A DNA stretch of 11,599 bases from contig JAKIXL010000003.1 of NCBI GenBank assembly GCA_022709105.1, forward strand, positions 21,367-32,965. The letters run 5' to 3'. Below the pieces are notes generated by a model. That model had not been told where the DNA came from and did not search any database. It worked only from the letters and a program-made list of their open reading frames with translations. The DNA comes from Thermoplasmatota archaeon. GTDB taxonomy: Archaea > Thermoplasmatota > Thermoplasmata > Methanomassiliicoccales > Methanomassiliicoccaceae. This document shows positions 1-5,824 of the stretch, in pieces (position 1 is the stretch's first letter; every line of letters begins with the position of its first letter). Position numbers and translations under genes: made by a program.

Positions 1-1
1 C

Positions 2-820
2 CTCCTGTCGTTCCATAGCGTAGGCGGGAAGGAGAAGGAAAAGATCATCAAACTTGCTGCCGCTTTCGAGCTTATTCATTCTGCCACCCTGGTCCATGAC
101 GACATCAACGATGGAGCGGACACCCGGCGAGGCACTGTCGCCACATATCGCAAATATGGCCTGCAGCAGGCGCTTATCGCCGGCGACTTCCTGTTCGTGC
201 AGGGGTTCCGCCTGGGCGGGGCCATGGAGACCCAAGCGATAGTGGAGATGGTTGCCGACGCCTGCTCCGCGATGGCCGAGAGCGAGATACTGCAGATCGA
301 GATGGAACGCCGCTCGGAAACGCCCCTGGACACCTACATGAGCATCATCGGGGGGAAGACGGCCAAGCCCATCGAGGCCGGCGCTCGGGTGGGAGCCTTC
401 ATCGGAGGGGGGACGGTAGATGAGATCGAGGCCCTGGGACGGTTTGGCCTAGGCATAGGATATGCCTTTCAGATCGTCGATGATATCTTGGACGTGACCG
501 GGGAACTCACATCTGTCGGCAAACCGCCGGGGATGGACGTTCTGGACAGCAAGGCCAACCTTCCGCTCATGATCGCTATGCAAGGACGGTACCCCGGCTC
601 GAGCCGCATTTCCGAGGTGTTCGAGAAGGATGTGAAGACCTCGGCCGAGATAGAAGAGGTCCTCGATCTGGTGCGCGCCACCGACGCTGTCGTGTTGGCT
701 CGTGAACATGCTAGGAAGTTCAGGGACGATGCGGTGAAGGCCCTTGACATCATACCGTCATCGCCGTACAAGGACTCGCTGATAGCCCTTGCCGGAACCG
801 TCCTGGAGCGGACGAACTGA
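2..820 (+). CDS. Trans-prenyl diphosphate synthase (GGPP synthase family), 5' truncated by window edge
   Basis: Condenses isopentenyl diphosphate onto an allylic primer to make the prenyl chain of archaeal ether lipids or a quinone-like side chain. The frame is open from base 2, so the gene starts upstream; 272 codons are visible and about 45-55 N-terminal residues are missing against the usual length of about 320. The first Asp-rich motif DDIND lies at visible residues 33-37 (within FELIHSATLVHDD), and the second, VDDILD, in the segment FQIVDDILDVTG near base 480. The position five residues before the first Asp is Ala28, where characterised archaeal GGPP synthases carry an aromatic residue, so the product could be longer than C20. 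The TGA overlaps the ATG of the reductase by one base (TGATG), which implies co-translation. The family is certain; the chain length is not. Confidence 0.93.
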   Translation, partial: LLSFHSVGGKEKEKIIKLAAAFELIHSATLVHDDINDGADTRRGTVATYRKYGLQQALIAGDFLFVQGFRLGGAMETQAIVEMVADACSAMAESEILQIEMERRSETPLDTYMSIIGGKTAKPIEAGARVGAFIGGGTVDEIEALGRFGLGIGYAFQIVDDILDVTGELTSVGKPPGMDVLDSKANLPLMIAMQGRYPGSSRISEVFEKDVKTSAEIEEVLDLVRATDAVVLAREHARKFRDDAVKALDIIPSSPYKDSLIALAGTVLERTN

Positions 821-1905
821 TGAACGACGAGTTCGATGTGGTGGTCGTCGGCTCCGGACCTGCCGGTTCGAGCGTCGCGGAACATGCAGCGCTCGGTGGT
901 GCGAGAGTGCTGGTTCTCGAGAGGAAGGGAGCGATCGGAGAGCCGGTAGCATGCGGTGAGTTCCTTCCGGTCCTTGATGAGATCAAGGCCACCTTTCCTG
1001 ACGCCGAGGACCTTGAACCGGTGTTCGACATCCCATCGTCACTTGTCTCCCGGGAGATCGACCTAATCCGGATAATGTCGCCTCGCTCGCGTGGCTTCGA
1101 TATCCCCTTCCTTGGGTACACCACCGATCGTAACCGTTTCGATCAACATTTGGCGTCGAAAGCGGTGAAGGCCGGCGCATTCATCCGCACCTCGAGCATG
1201 GTCACCTCTGTCGAAGGTACCGAAGTGAGGACCAGGGACGAGGTCTATCGGGCCAAGGTGGTCGTGGGCGCAGATGGCCCGAACTCCAAGGTGGCCAGGG
1301 GGCTCGGTCTGCCGCGCAACGAGGATATGTATCCAGCGGTCACCTCGCAGGCGATCGGTCCGTTCGAGCCGATCATGGAAATGTACTTCGGCGGATTGGC
1401 CCCTGGAGCTTACGCTTGGGTGTTGCCGAAGAGGGACGGCGCCAACGTAGGGGTCGGCGTGGCGCCTAAGTTCTCCGATGGGAGGGTGGGAGATTATTTC
1501 CAGGAGTTCCTTCGCATGAGGAAGCTGGAAGTGACCGGAAGGCCGGTCGGTAAGTACGTCCCATCGAACGGCCCGGTCTCCCGGACCTTCACCTCGTCAG
1601 GCCTGCTGGTCGGCGACGCCGCAGGCCATGTGATGGCCGTCAACGGCGGGGGGATCCCCATCGCCATGATATGCGGCCGCATTGCCGGACGGACCATAGC
1701 AGACCACCTCGTCAAGGGCACCCCGCTCTCCACTTATGAGGAGAGCTGGAAGCGACAGGTGTACAAGCCCCTCCGCACTGCGGTGCACACCAAGATGCTG
1801 GCCTCCCTGTTCTTCGGCGGCACTGGACGTCTTGAGTTCTCCATGCGGGTGCTAGGACCGCGCAGGATGGGCAATATCCTCCGCTGCCGCCCTTCATTTC
1901 CTTGA
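820..1905 (+). CDS. Geranylgeranyl reductase family FAD-dependent oxidoreductase
   Basis: Probably hydrogenates the geranylgeranyl chains of archaeal phospholipids to phytanyl chains, at the membrane, using FAD. The 361-residue product opens with a Rossmann dinucleotide motif GSGPAG (residues 11-16) and an Glu at the end of the second strand (LVLERK). Cys45 in ACGEF corresponds to the active-site-loop cysteine of characterised archaeal GGRs. APGAYAWVLP matches the family substrate motif PxxYxWxFP with Leu for Phe. VVGADGPNS and GLLVGDAAGHVMAVNGGG are the later FAD-binding motifs. It is somewhat shorter than the usual 390-400 residues, mostly at the C-terminus. A GGAG about 11 nt upstream and the one-base overlap with the prenyl synthase indicate coupling. 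It ends tail-to-tail with the NOB1 gene, overlapping by 12 bp. A paralogous GGR-like role on another isoprenoid cannot be excluded. Confidence 0.92.
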   Translation: MNDEFDVVVVGSGPAGSSVAEHAALGGARVLVLERKGAIGEPVACGEFLPVLDEIKATFPDAEDLEPVFDIPSSLVSREIDLIRIMSPRSRGFDIPFLGYTTDRNRFDQHLASKAVKAGAFIRTSSMVTSVEGTEVRTRDEVYRAKVVVGADGPNSKVARGLGLPRNEDMYPAVTSQAIGPFEPIMEMYFGGLAPGAYAWVLPKRDGANVGVGVAPKFSDGRVGDYFQEFLRMRKLEVTGRPVGKYVPSNGPVSRTFTSSGLLVGDAAGHVMAVNGGGIPIAMICGRIAGRTIADHLVKGTPLSTYEESWKRQVYKPLRTAVHTKMLASLFFGGTGRLEFSMRVLGPRRMGNILRCRPSFP

Positions 1906-2358
1906 GCGCGAGGAGCGCAGGGGGCTTCCGCAGATCGGACAGTCCGGATGGTTCTCCTCCCACTCTTTACGGCATCCAGTGCAGCGGTACTTCCAGCGGA
2001 CCACTTCCTTGATCCCTTTCATACCTACGCCGCGATATTTCAGCCCCATCGCTCTGGCGGTGTTCTGCATCGAGTAGTCATCGGTGAGCAGTTCCGCCCT
2101 TAGGTCGAGGGCAAGCGCCAAGACCTCGATGTCGGTTGGGGAGAGACGAGCGTCGTCGCCTGTACGCAAGGCGGTCCTGCGAACTGTGTCGATCGCACCG
2201 GGCGTTGGCGAAGAGACTTTAAGCAGGTCCTCCCAGAACCTCACTCGGGGGTCGTCGTACTTCCGCAGCTCGGCGATAACCCCCGGGGTCGCATGCGCCT
2301 CGCCCGGCGGTAGGTCTTGCATGGCGAACAGCGCGGAGGTGTCCAGAACGAATCTCAC
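1894..2358 (-). CDS. nob1: NOB1-type PIN-domain endoribonuclease (pre-16S rRNA 3'-end maturation)
   Basis: Predicted to cut the 3' end of precursor 16S rRNA during small-subunit assembly. With a GTG start at 2358 the protein has 154 residues: PIN domain at about 1-105 with candidate metal-binding acids Asp6 (VLDTSAL), Glu30 (VIAEL), Asp76 (SPTDIEVLALAL) and Asp93/94 (LLTDDYS), then a zinc ribbon with CxxC at 126/129 and CxxC at 140/143. This PIN-plus-ribbon order is the archaeal Nob1 architecture. The frame stays open to a TTG at 2397 (167 residues), but a TATA-like TTATTTTC at 2382-2389 lies about 27 nt upstream of the GTG, which makes the GTG a leaderless start, and PIN proteins normally begin a few residues before the first Asp. 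It is divergent from the small ORF at 2430. The last 12 bp overlap the GGR gene tail-to-tail. Confidence 0.88.
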   Translation of the reverse strand: MRFVLDTSALFAMQDLPPGEAHATPGVIAELRKYDDPRVRFWEDLLKVSSPTPGAIDTVRRTALRTGDDARLSPTDIEVLALALDLRAELLTDDYSMQNTARAMGLKYRGVGMKGIKEVVRWKYRCTGCRKEWEENHPDCPICGSPLRSSRSRK

Positions 2359-2381
2359 GGCGGGGTCATGAACGCGAGGCA

Positions 2382-2389
2382 GAAAATAA
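2382..2389 (-). promoter_or_regulatory. TATA box for nob1 (leaderless start)
   Basis: TTATTTTC on the minus strand, centred about 27 nt upstream of the GTG at 2358. At the usual archaeal TATA-to-start-site spacing this puts transcription start on or next to the GTG. It supports that start over the upstream TTG at 2397, which lies upstream of this TATA element. Confidence 0.5.
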
Positions 2390-2400
2390 CTTCGCAACCA

Positions 2401-2408
2401 CTAAATAC
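2401..2408 (+). promoter_or_regulatory. TATA box for the 83-residue HesB-like ORF
   Basis: CTAAATAC on the plus strand, centred about 25 nt before the ATG at 2430. No Shine-Dalgarno sequence precedes the ATG, so the mRNA is probably leaderless. It lies about 20 bp from the nob1 TATA element, making 2358-2430 a compact divergent promoter. Confidence 0.5.
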
Positions 2409-2429
2409 GAAGGGTCTAATCCACGGGGC

Positions 2430-2681
2430 ATGCAGAGCATAACGGTCGACCAGGAGGTGATCGACTTCGTCAAGAGGAACGGGCGTGATTATAGAGTGTC
2501 CACCTCCTGCTCCGGGCCTGTCATCGTGCCTATCACTGTTAAGTCCCCCAAGGACACCGACGTCAAAGTGAGGATCGGCGAGAACATTTTGTACATATCG
2601 AGAGTGCAGGCGCGCTATATCAATCGCGTTACCCCGGACATGTTGGACGAGTCAAGGCTCGAGAACTGCTCGATCTTCTGA
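2430..2681 (+). CDS. Small conserved-looking protein, possible HesB/IscA-like fold
   Basis: An 83-residue soluble protein I cannot name firmly. It alternates beta-strand-like segments: N-terminal ITVDQEVIDFVKRNG, then VSTSCSGPVIVPITV, a KSPKD turn, VKVRIGENILYIS, and a C-terminal helix/strand with a final NCSIF. This order (VT..A..F..G, a Cys-Gly region followed by proline and valine strands, a 'KP.D' turn, a VDGI.VYV-like strand) resembles the HesB-like 'CC/Se motif' proteins, but only one Cys sits where those have a Cys pair, and another lies four residues from the end. The start is the ATG at 2430, in leaderless position after a TATA element. The 3' end overlaps the convergent ThiI-like gene by 53 bp. 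A coding gene is likely given the promoter and codon use; the function is open. Confidence 0.72.
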   Translation: MQSITVDQEVIDFVKRNGRDYRVSTSCSGPVIVPITVKSPKDTDVKVRIGENILYISRVQARYINRVTPDMLDESRLENCSIF

Positions 2682-3300
2682 CCACGAAGGCCTCATCGGC
2701 CGCGTACTGGGCGATCCTCTCGATGTCCAGCCTCTTTTCCTGAGCGGCCATTAGCTCAGGGGTGGCCATGGTCGCCGGACGGCTGGGCACGATGGTGCAT
2801 GGCGACCCTTTCCTGATCGATATCCCATATGTGCCTATGCGCTTGGCCATGGCCTCGATCTCCAACTTATCAAGACCGATCAGGGGGCGGAGCACCGGAA
2901 AGTCCAGGCCGGACTGCTCCGATACTATGTTGTACAGCGTCTGAGAGGCTACCTGTCCGAGCGAATCGCCGGTAACAACCGCTTCAGCGCCTATGCGCCG
3001 CGCCAATCCCCTGGCCACCTTCAACATGGTGCGCTTGCACAGCACGCATTGAAGGTTACGCTGACATCGATCGTGTATCAACAGCTGGTTCGCTCCGTGC
3101 GGGGCCACGTATAGGTCCAGTTCCCGCTCTAGGCATGCCCCTATCCTGTCGGCCAGGTCCATGGCCTTGCAGATTGCCGTTGGGCCGGCATACGGACGAT
3201 TGTCCATGTGCAGCAGCACCACGTCAGCGCCACTGCGGCCCATTAGATAAGCGGCCACCGGGGAGTCGATCCCTCCGGACAGCAGGCATACCGCCTTCAT
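2629..3300 (-). CDS. thiI: ThiI-like PP-loop sulfurtransferase domain, THUMP-less
   Basis: Predicted ATP-pyrophosphatase that adenylates a uridine carbonyl for sulfur insertion (4-thiouridine at tRNA position 8) or a related thiolation. The 223-residue protein begins almost at the PP-loop, SGGIDS at residues 8-13, and has VVTGDSLGQVASQT (109-121), a ThiI hallmark. CVLC at 85-88 and Cys168 in GSPCTI correspond to the three cysteines of methanogen ThiI that are reported to hold an Fe-S cluster. The N-terminal ferredoxin-like and THUMP tRNA-binding domains of full ThiI (about 380-480 residues) are absent, and no rhodanese domain follows. The start at ATG 3300 lies 33 nt after the 58-residue gene, probably in one transcript. 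The last 16 or so residues (Ser/Arg-rich) lie in the 53-bp overlap with the convergent ORF. A different thiolated substrate is possible. Confidence 0.85.
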   Translation of the reverse strand: MKAVCLLSGGIDSPVAAYLMGRSGADVVLLHMDNRPYAGPTAICKAMDLADRIGACLERELDLYVAPHGANQLLIHDRCQRNLQCVLCKRTMLKVARGLARRIGAEAVVTGDSLGQVASQTLYNIVSEQSGLDFPVLRPLIGLDKLEIEAMAKRIGTYGISIRKGSPCTIVPSRPATMATPELMAAQEKRLDIERIAQYAADEAFVVRRSSSSRALTRPTCPG

Positions 3301-3333
3301 CGCTCACCGACCTTCATGAAAAAGGCACCGTGT

Positions 3334-3510
3334 TCAATTATTGAAACGGGGGATGTCCTGGACGAAGGTCGGGAACTCAACATCGTCCTCATCTCCTTCG
3401 TCGGCCTCCACGACCAGTTGGAACAACACGTTCAGGACCTCTCTCATCTGCTTCATCTCGTTCCTGAGATCGTTGATCTCGCGTATGAGATCCTCGTTGC
3501 TCTTGGCCAT
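3334..3510 (-). CDS. 58-residue coiled-coil/acidic-tail protein of unknown function
   Basis: I do not recognise a family. From the ATG at 3510 it encodes 58 residues. Residues 5-33 form a strongly heptad-like amphipathic helix (EDLIREINDLRNEMKQMREV followed by a Leu/Val/Phe-rich stretch), then an acidic run at 35-45 (EADEGDEDDVE), then a short tail PTFVQDIPRFNN. This suggests a small oligomerising or partner-binding protein. Evidence that it is real: a TATA element at about 3545-3551, AGGTTG just before the ATG as a weak ribosome site, uninterrupted G/C-rich third positions, and a same-strand gene (ThiI-like) starting 33 nt after its TGA. It is too short for most gene callers, so it may be missing from annotations of relatives. 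It may act with the ThiI-like enzyme, but only co-location suggests this. Confidence 0.68.
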   Translation of the reverse strand: MAKSNEDLIREINDLRNEMKQMREVLNVLFQLVVEADEGDEDDVEFPTFVQDIPRFNN

Positions 3511-3544
3511 GGTTCAACCTGCTTTTCGTCTAATAACTACATGC

Positions 3545-3552
3545 GATATAAG
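3545..3552 (-). promoter_or_regulatory. TATA box for the 58-residue gene / ThiI-like operon
   Basis: CTTATATC on the minus strand at about 3545-3552. A start site about 26 nt downstream falls near 3522, giving a leader of about a dozen bases that holds the AGGTTG before the ATG at 3510. Confidence 0.5.
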
Positions 3553-3670
3553 GGTAACTAAAGGATAGCTTGCATAGCCGGCATGGGCAGGACACAAGGG
3601 CCGTGCGCTTGACTGGTTATGCGCCTGATCCTCCAGCGCCTATTGGTCCAAGCAGCGTGAACGTTGAGAC

Positions 3671-3688
3671 AGCGGCCGCTTGGCCGCT
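3671..3688. repeat. GC-rich inverted repeat in the Csl4 3' region
   Basis: Arms AGCGGCC and GGCCGCT are perfectly complementary around a 4-nt loop (GCTT). It lies 58 bp past the csl4 stop on the minus strand, in the 235-bp non-coding gap between the csl4 operon and the 58-residue gene. No T-run follows on the minus strand and only a broken one on the plus strand, so it is at most a 3'-end structure or processing hairpin. I see no convincing gene in the rest of this gap. Confidence 0.4.
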
Positions 3689-3745
3689 TTCTTGGCCCAT
3701 ATCGCGGCGACGTCGTTCAGGTGCCCTTTCCCCTCGCTCAGACCA

Positions 3746-4303
3746 TCAGAAGCTAATGTCGCCGTAATCGTCGGCGATCTTGCGGGTCTCAACGCGCTCG
3801 CACGGCTCGCAGCGTAGGCCCTTCCCCTGCCTGACCATGGGATGGCGGCATCTCCGACACAGCGCTTTGACCACGCCGAAATGCGGTTCCTGGGTGGACA
3901 GTTGTACAGAGGGCCGGGTCTGGATGACCTTGGCCCGTACCAGATCGCCCGGGCGGTACTCCTTTCCCACATCCTGCACATATTCCGAAGAAAGCTTGGA
4001 CACATGGATGGTGGCCGATGTCTCTCCGGTGATCTCACGCTCCCTGCCCTCCGCGGCGAATATATCGCAGATGGCCATGCTTGCCCGAACATCGGTGATC
4101 CGGCAGAACACGCTGTCCCCGTTCTTAAGAACCACCAGGGGGTTCTTGGGAGATACTTTCGCTACCTTCTCCTCATGGTCCAGCTCCAGTTCGCCGGCCA
4201 AGCTCGACAGGATCTTTCCGTCCTGCTCATATGTGCCCTCCGCGGGCATGTACTCCTCGGCGACAGCAACCTCATCGCCGGGTAAGACCATCTTTCCGCT
4301 CAT
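3746..4303 (-). CDS. csl4: Exosome complex RNA-binding subunit Csl4
   Basis: Cap subunit of the archaeal exosome; it binds RNA over the Rrp41/Rrp42 ring that degrades and tails RNA 3'-5'. From the ATG at 4303 the protein has 185 residues: N-terminal domain with VLPGDEVAVAEEYMPAEGTY (typical Csl4 opening), a central S1 domain (about 65-140, with NGDSVFCRITDV and YRPGDLVRAKVIQ), and a C-terminal zinc ribbon CRRC...CEPC ending in ETRKIADDYGDISF, which closely fits the family. An upstream in-frame GTG at 4330 exists. The ATG is preferred because it overlaps the methyltransferase stop in an ATGA junction and matches the family N-terminus. It is the last gene of a three-gene minus-strand operon. 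Confidence 0.95.
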   Translation of the reverse strand: MSGKMVLPGDEVAVAEEYMPAEGTYEQDGKILSSLAGELELDHEEKVAKVSPKNPLVVLKNGDSVFCRITDVRASMAICDIFAAEGREREITGETSATIHVSKLSSEYVQDVGKEYRPGDLVRAKVIQTRPSVQLSTQEPHFGVVKALCRRCRHPMVRQGKGLRCEPCERVETRKIADDYGDISF

Positions 4304-4911
4304 TTCGTCACATCCAATGAACTGATGCACAACAGTGCGACCTCTACCTCTTTCTTCCTCTTCTCGTGGAACTCGAACATGTGAGGTATCTCGAACTTAT
4401 ATCTTTTCTGGAAGTAGACCTCTCGGTCCAGGGCCCGCAGCATGGATGTCAGGAACTCTACGGTCCGAGCATTGTGAAGCGAGTAGACCTTGGGCGCAAT
4501 GCGTACGGCCGCTTCCAGGAACGGACGGTCCGCATTTCGGAGCTGGGCTCCGAAGGGAGGGTTCATGATGACGGTGTCCGCTTTCATCCTGACGTCCCTT
4601 ACGTCCGCCTCCCTCACCTCGATCTCTACCTCTGCTTCCTTGGCGTTCCTCCTGGCATCTGCCGCCGCCTGCGGGTCAACTTCTATGCCGATGACCTTGG
4701 AGGCGCCCAGGAGCGCTGCGCCTATGGACAGGATGCCAGTGCCACAGCCCAGATCGGCCACCTTTCGCCCGGCGATGTCCCCGAAGGCGTATGCTGTGAA
4801 CAGCATGTCCGCGGCCACCGCTGCCGGGGTGGAGTATTGCTCCAGACGCGCCTGGGGACGGGCGTGTGGAGCCACCCTCTGAAGCCTTCTCTCCAGCTCG
4901 TTCTTCTTCAT
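4300..4911 (-). CDS. METTL5-like N6-adenine rRNA methyltransferase
   Basis: SAM-dependent methyltransferase predicted to make m6A in small-subunit rRNA, as human METTL5 does at A1832 of 18S rRNA. From the ATG at 4911 it has 203 residues. LEQYSTPAAVAADML (23-37) is the METTL5 family signature before motif I, DLGCGTG at 53-59. An acidic SAM-contact segment IGIEVDP follows, and the catalytic NPPF is at 117-120. The C-terminal YSLHNART and FEIPHMFEFHEKRKKEVEV also match METTL5. The frame extends to a TTG at 4920 overlapping the upstream TGA (TTGA), so initiation there is possible. The ATG lies 5 nt after that TGA. It is followed by csl4 with a 4-nt overlap. In eukaryotes METTL5 needs TRMT112; no homologue lies in this window. 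Confidence 0.92.
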   Translation of the reverse strand: MKKNELERRLQRVAPHARPQARLEQYSTPAAVAADMLFTAYAFGDIAGRKVADLGCGTGILSIGAALLGASKVIGIEVDPQAAADARRNAKEAEVEIEVREADVRDVRMKADTVIMNPPFGAQLRNADRPFLEAAVRIAPKVYSLHNARTVEFLTSMLRALDREVYFQKRYKFEIPHMFEFHEKRKKEVEVALLCISSLDVTK

Positions 4912-4916
4912 GGCCT

Positions 4917-5549
4917 TCAATGCAGCCCGAGGTCCAGGAAGTCGGCGCTGGTAAGTATGCCGATGATCGTTCCTCGCCTGGTTACCAGGACCGCTTCCTC
5001 TCGCTGCAGATGAAGGGATGCCAGTTCGATCGGGGTATCTTCCGAGAGGATGGGAAAAGGGGCCTCCATCACGGTCTCGACCTTGGTCATCATCACCTCG
5101 TCATAGGACATCTTCTGGTTCCTTGTCTGCTCGATGGTGAAGTCCCTGATGCGGTCATCGGTTATACCGCCCACTATGCGATCGCCGGCCATCACCGGAA
5201 GCTGGGTGAACCTGCCCGTGACCATCTTGTCCACGGCCTCGGCCAGTGTGGCCTCCGGAATGATGGATACCACTCCCCGCGTGGCCAGGTCCCCGACGGT
5301 GAACCGGGCCCCCATGTTCTTGCCTTCCAGCGCTCTCTTCTTCAGAATGTTCTCGAAAGCATTGAAGATCTTTCGGACATTGTCATAGGATGGGTCTATG
5401 CTTCCCTTCTCGATCTTGGCGATCAATGACTGGGACACTCCTGCCAAGGCCGCCAGCTCTCTCTGTGAAAGGTCTAGGCGCTTCCTCATCTGGCGTATCT
5501 CGTCCAGATCTGGAAGCTGAGGGATGAGCGTCAGGTTCAATGATGCCAT
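4917..5549 (-). CDS. XRE-type HTH transcriptional regulator with two CBS domains
   Basis: A 210-residue regulator of the archaeal HTH-CBS class (COG3620 type). Residues 14-70 are a Cro/C1-like helix-turn-helix (LSQRELAALAGVSQSLIAKI). Residues about 82-137 form the first CBS repeat (VGDLATRGVVSIIPEATLAE...GGITDDRI) and about 155-206 the second (TKVETVMEAPFPILSEDTPI...GILTSADF). Such CBS pairs usually bind adenosyl nucleotides (AMP, ATP, SAM), so it may sense energy or SAM. SAM would fit, because the next gene is a SAM-dependent methyltransferase. The ATG at 5549 is preceded by GAGG at 5559-5562, and an AT-rich promoter lies upstream. It heads the operon with the METTL5-like gene and csl4; its stop is 5 nt before the methyltransferase ATG. 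Autoregulation is plausible but not shown. Confidence 0.9.
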   Translation of the reverse strand: MASLNLTLIPQLPDLDEIRQMRKRLDLSQRELAALAGVSQSLIAKIEKGSIDPSYDNVRKIFNAFENILKKRALEGKNMGARFTVGDLATRGVVSIIPEATLAEAVDKMVTGRFTQLPVMAGDRIVGGITDDRIRDFTIEQTRNQKMSYDEVMMTKVETVMEAPFPILSEDTPIELASLHLQREEAVLVTRRGTIIGILTSADFLDLGLH

Positions 5550-5584
5550 TGTTCAGAGCCTCGTCCGCTGCTATGCCGTTCGAG

Positions 5585-5610
5585 ATAATAAAGAGTCTTA
5601 TATTACATAT
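5585..5610 (-). promoter_or_regulatory. AT-rich promoter of the HTH-CBS operon with overlapping TATA elements and a short dyad
   Basis: On the minus strand, TTTATTAT at 5585-5592 lies about 26 nt before a predicted start site near 5562. A further AT-rich block upstream (about 5597-5610) contains the dyad ATAT-TAC-ATAT. The dyad could be an operator for the HTH-CBS protein, but with such AT-rich arms it may be chance. Confidence 0.4.
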
Positions 5611-5660
5611 TATCCGCGTCGTACAATTCCTGTTCATAAGCTCTGCCGTAGACTGGCAAT

Positions 5661-5668
5661 TAAAAATC
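5661..5668 (+). promoter_or_regulatory. Possible TATA box for a micro-ORF
   Basis: TAAAAATC on the plus strand, centred about 27 nt before the ATG at 5691. This is the same spacing as at the apparently leaderless genes in this window. Confidence 0.3.
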
Positions 5669-5690
5669 GTTAAAAGACACTCATTCCTTG

Positions 5691-5822
5691 ATGACTCAAA
5701 GGGAGGACGGGCCTGCCGACCATGACAAAGGACGTTCCTGCCTCCTTTTCCACGGCCGATCGATCGAAGGCCCTCATGCCGTGCCGGCCTGTGTCCTTTG
5801 GAAGTGTTCCGGACCAGAATAG
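5691..5822 (+). CDS. Doubtful 43-residue ORF
   Basis: An ATG-to-TAG frame of 43 residues filling the gap before the convergent Lrp/AsnC gene, whose stop is only 2 bp away. It starts MTQREDGPADHDKG, contains CLLFHGRS and ends in a CxLWKC-type pair (CVLWKC). A TATA-like element at 5661-5668 sits at leaderless distance. There is no Shine-Dalgarno site, no recognised family, and third-position use is only moderately gene-like. It also contains the perfect palindrome CGATCGATCG (5757-5766) inside a GGCC-flanked hairpin, which could mean the region is regulatory DNA instead. Confidence 0.22.
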   Translation: MTQREDGPADHDKGRSCLLFHGRSIEGPHAVPACVLWKCSGPE

Positions 5823-5824
5823 TG

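Noticed and set aside
1712..1963. Minus-strand frame overlapping the end of the GGR gene and nob1
   Set aside because: Composition unlike the neighbours and fully explained by the two real genes.
3640..3747. A gene-like minus-strand frame just after the csl4 stop (ending AKKAAKRPLSQRSRCLDQ)
   Set aside because: Codon use is good, but no ATG, GTG or TTG opens it after the csl4 stop; upstream it only runs out of frame through csl4, whose own C-terminus is complete. Only a CTG could start it.
3780..4325. Long plus-strand frames opposite csl4 and opposite the METTL5-like gene
   Set aside because: Shadows of strongly supported minus-strand genes with matching family motifs.
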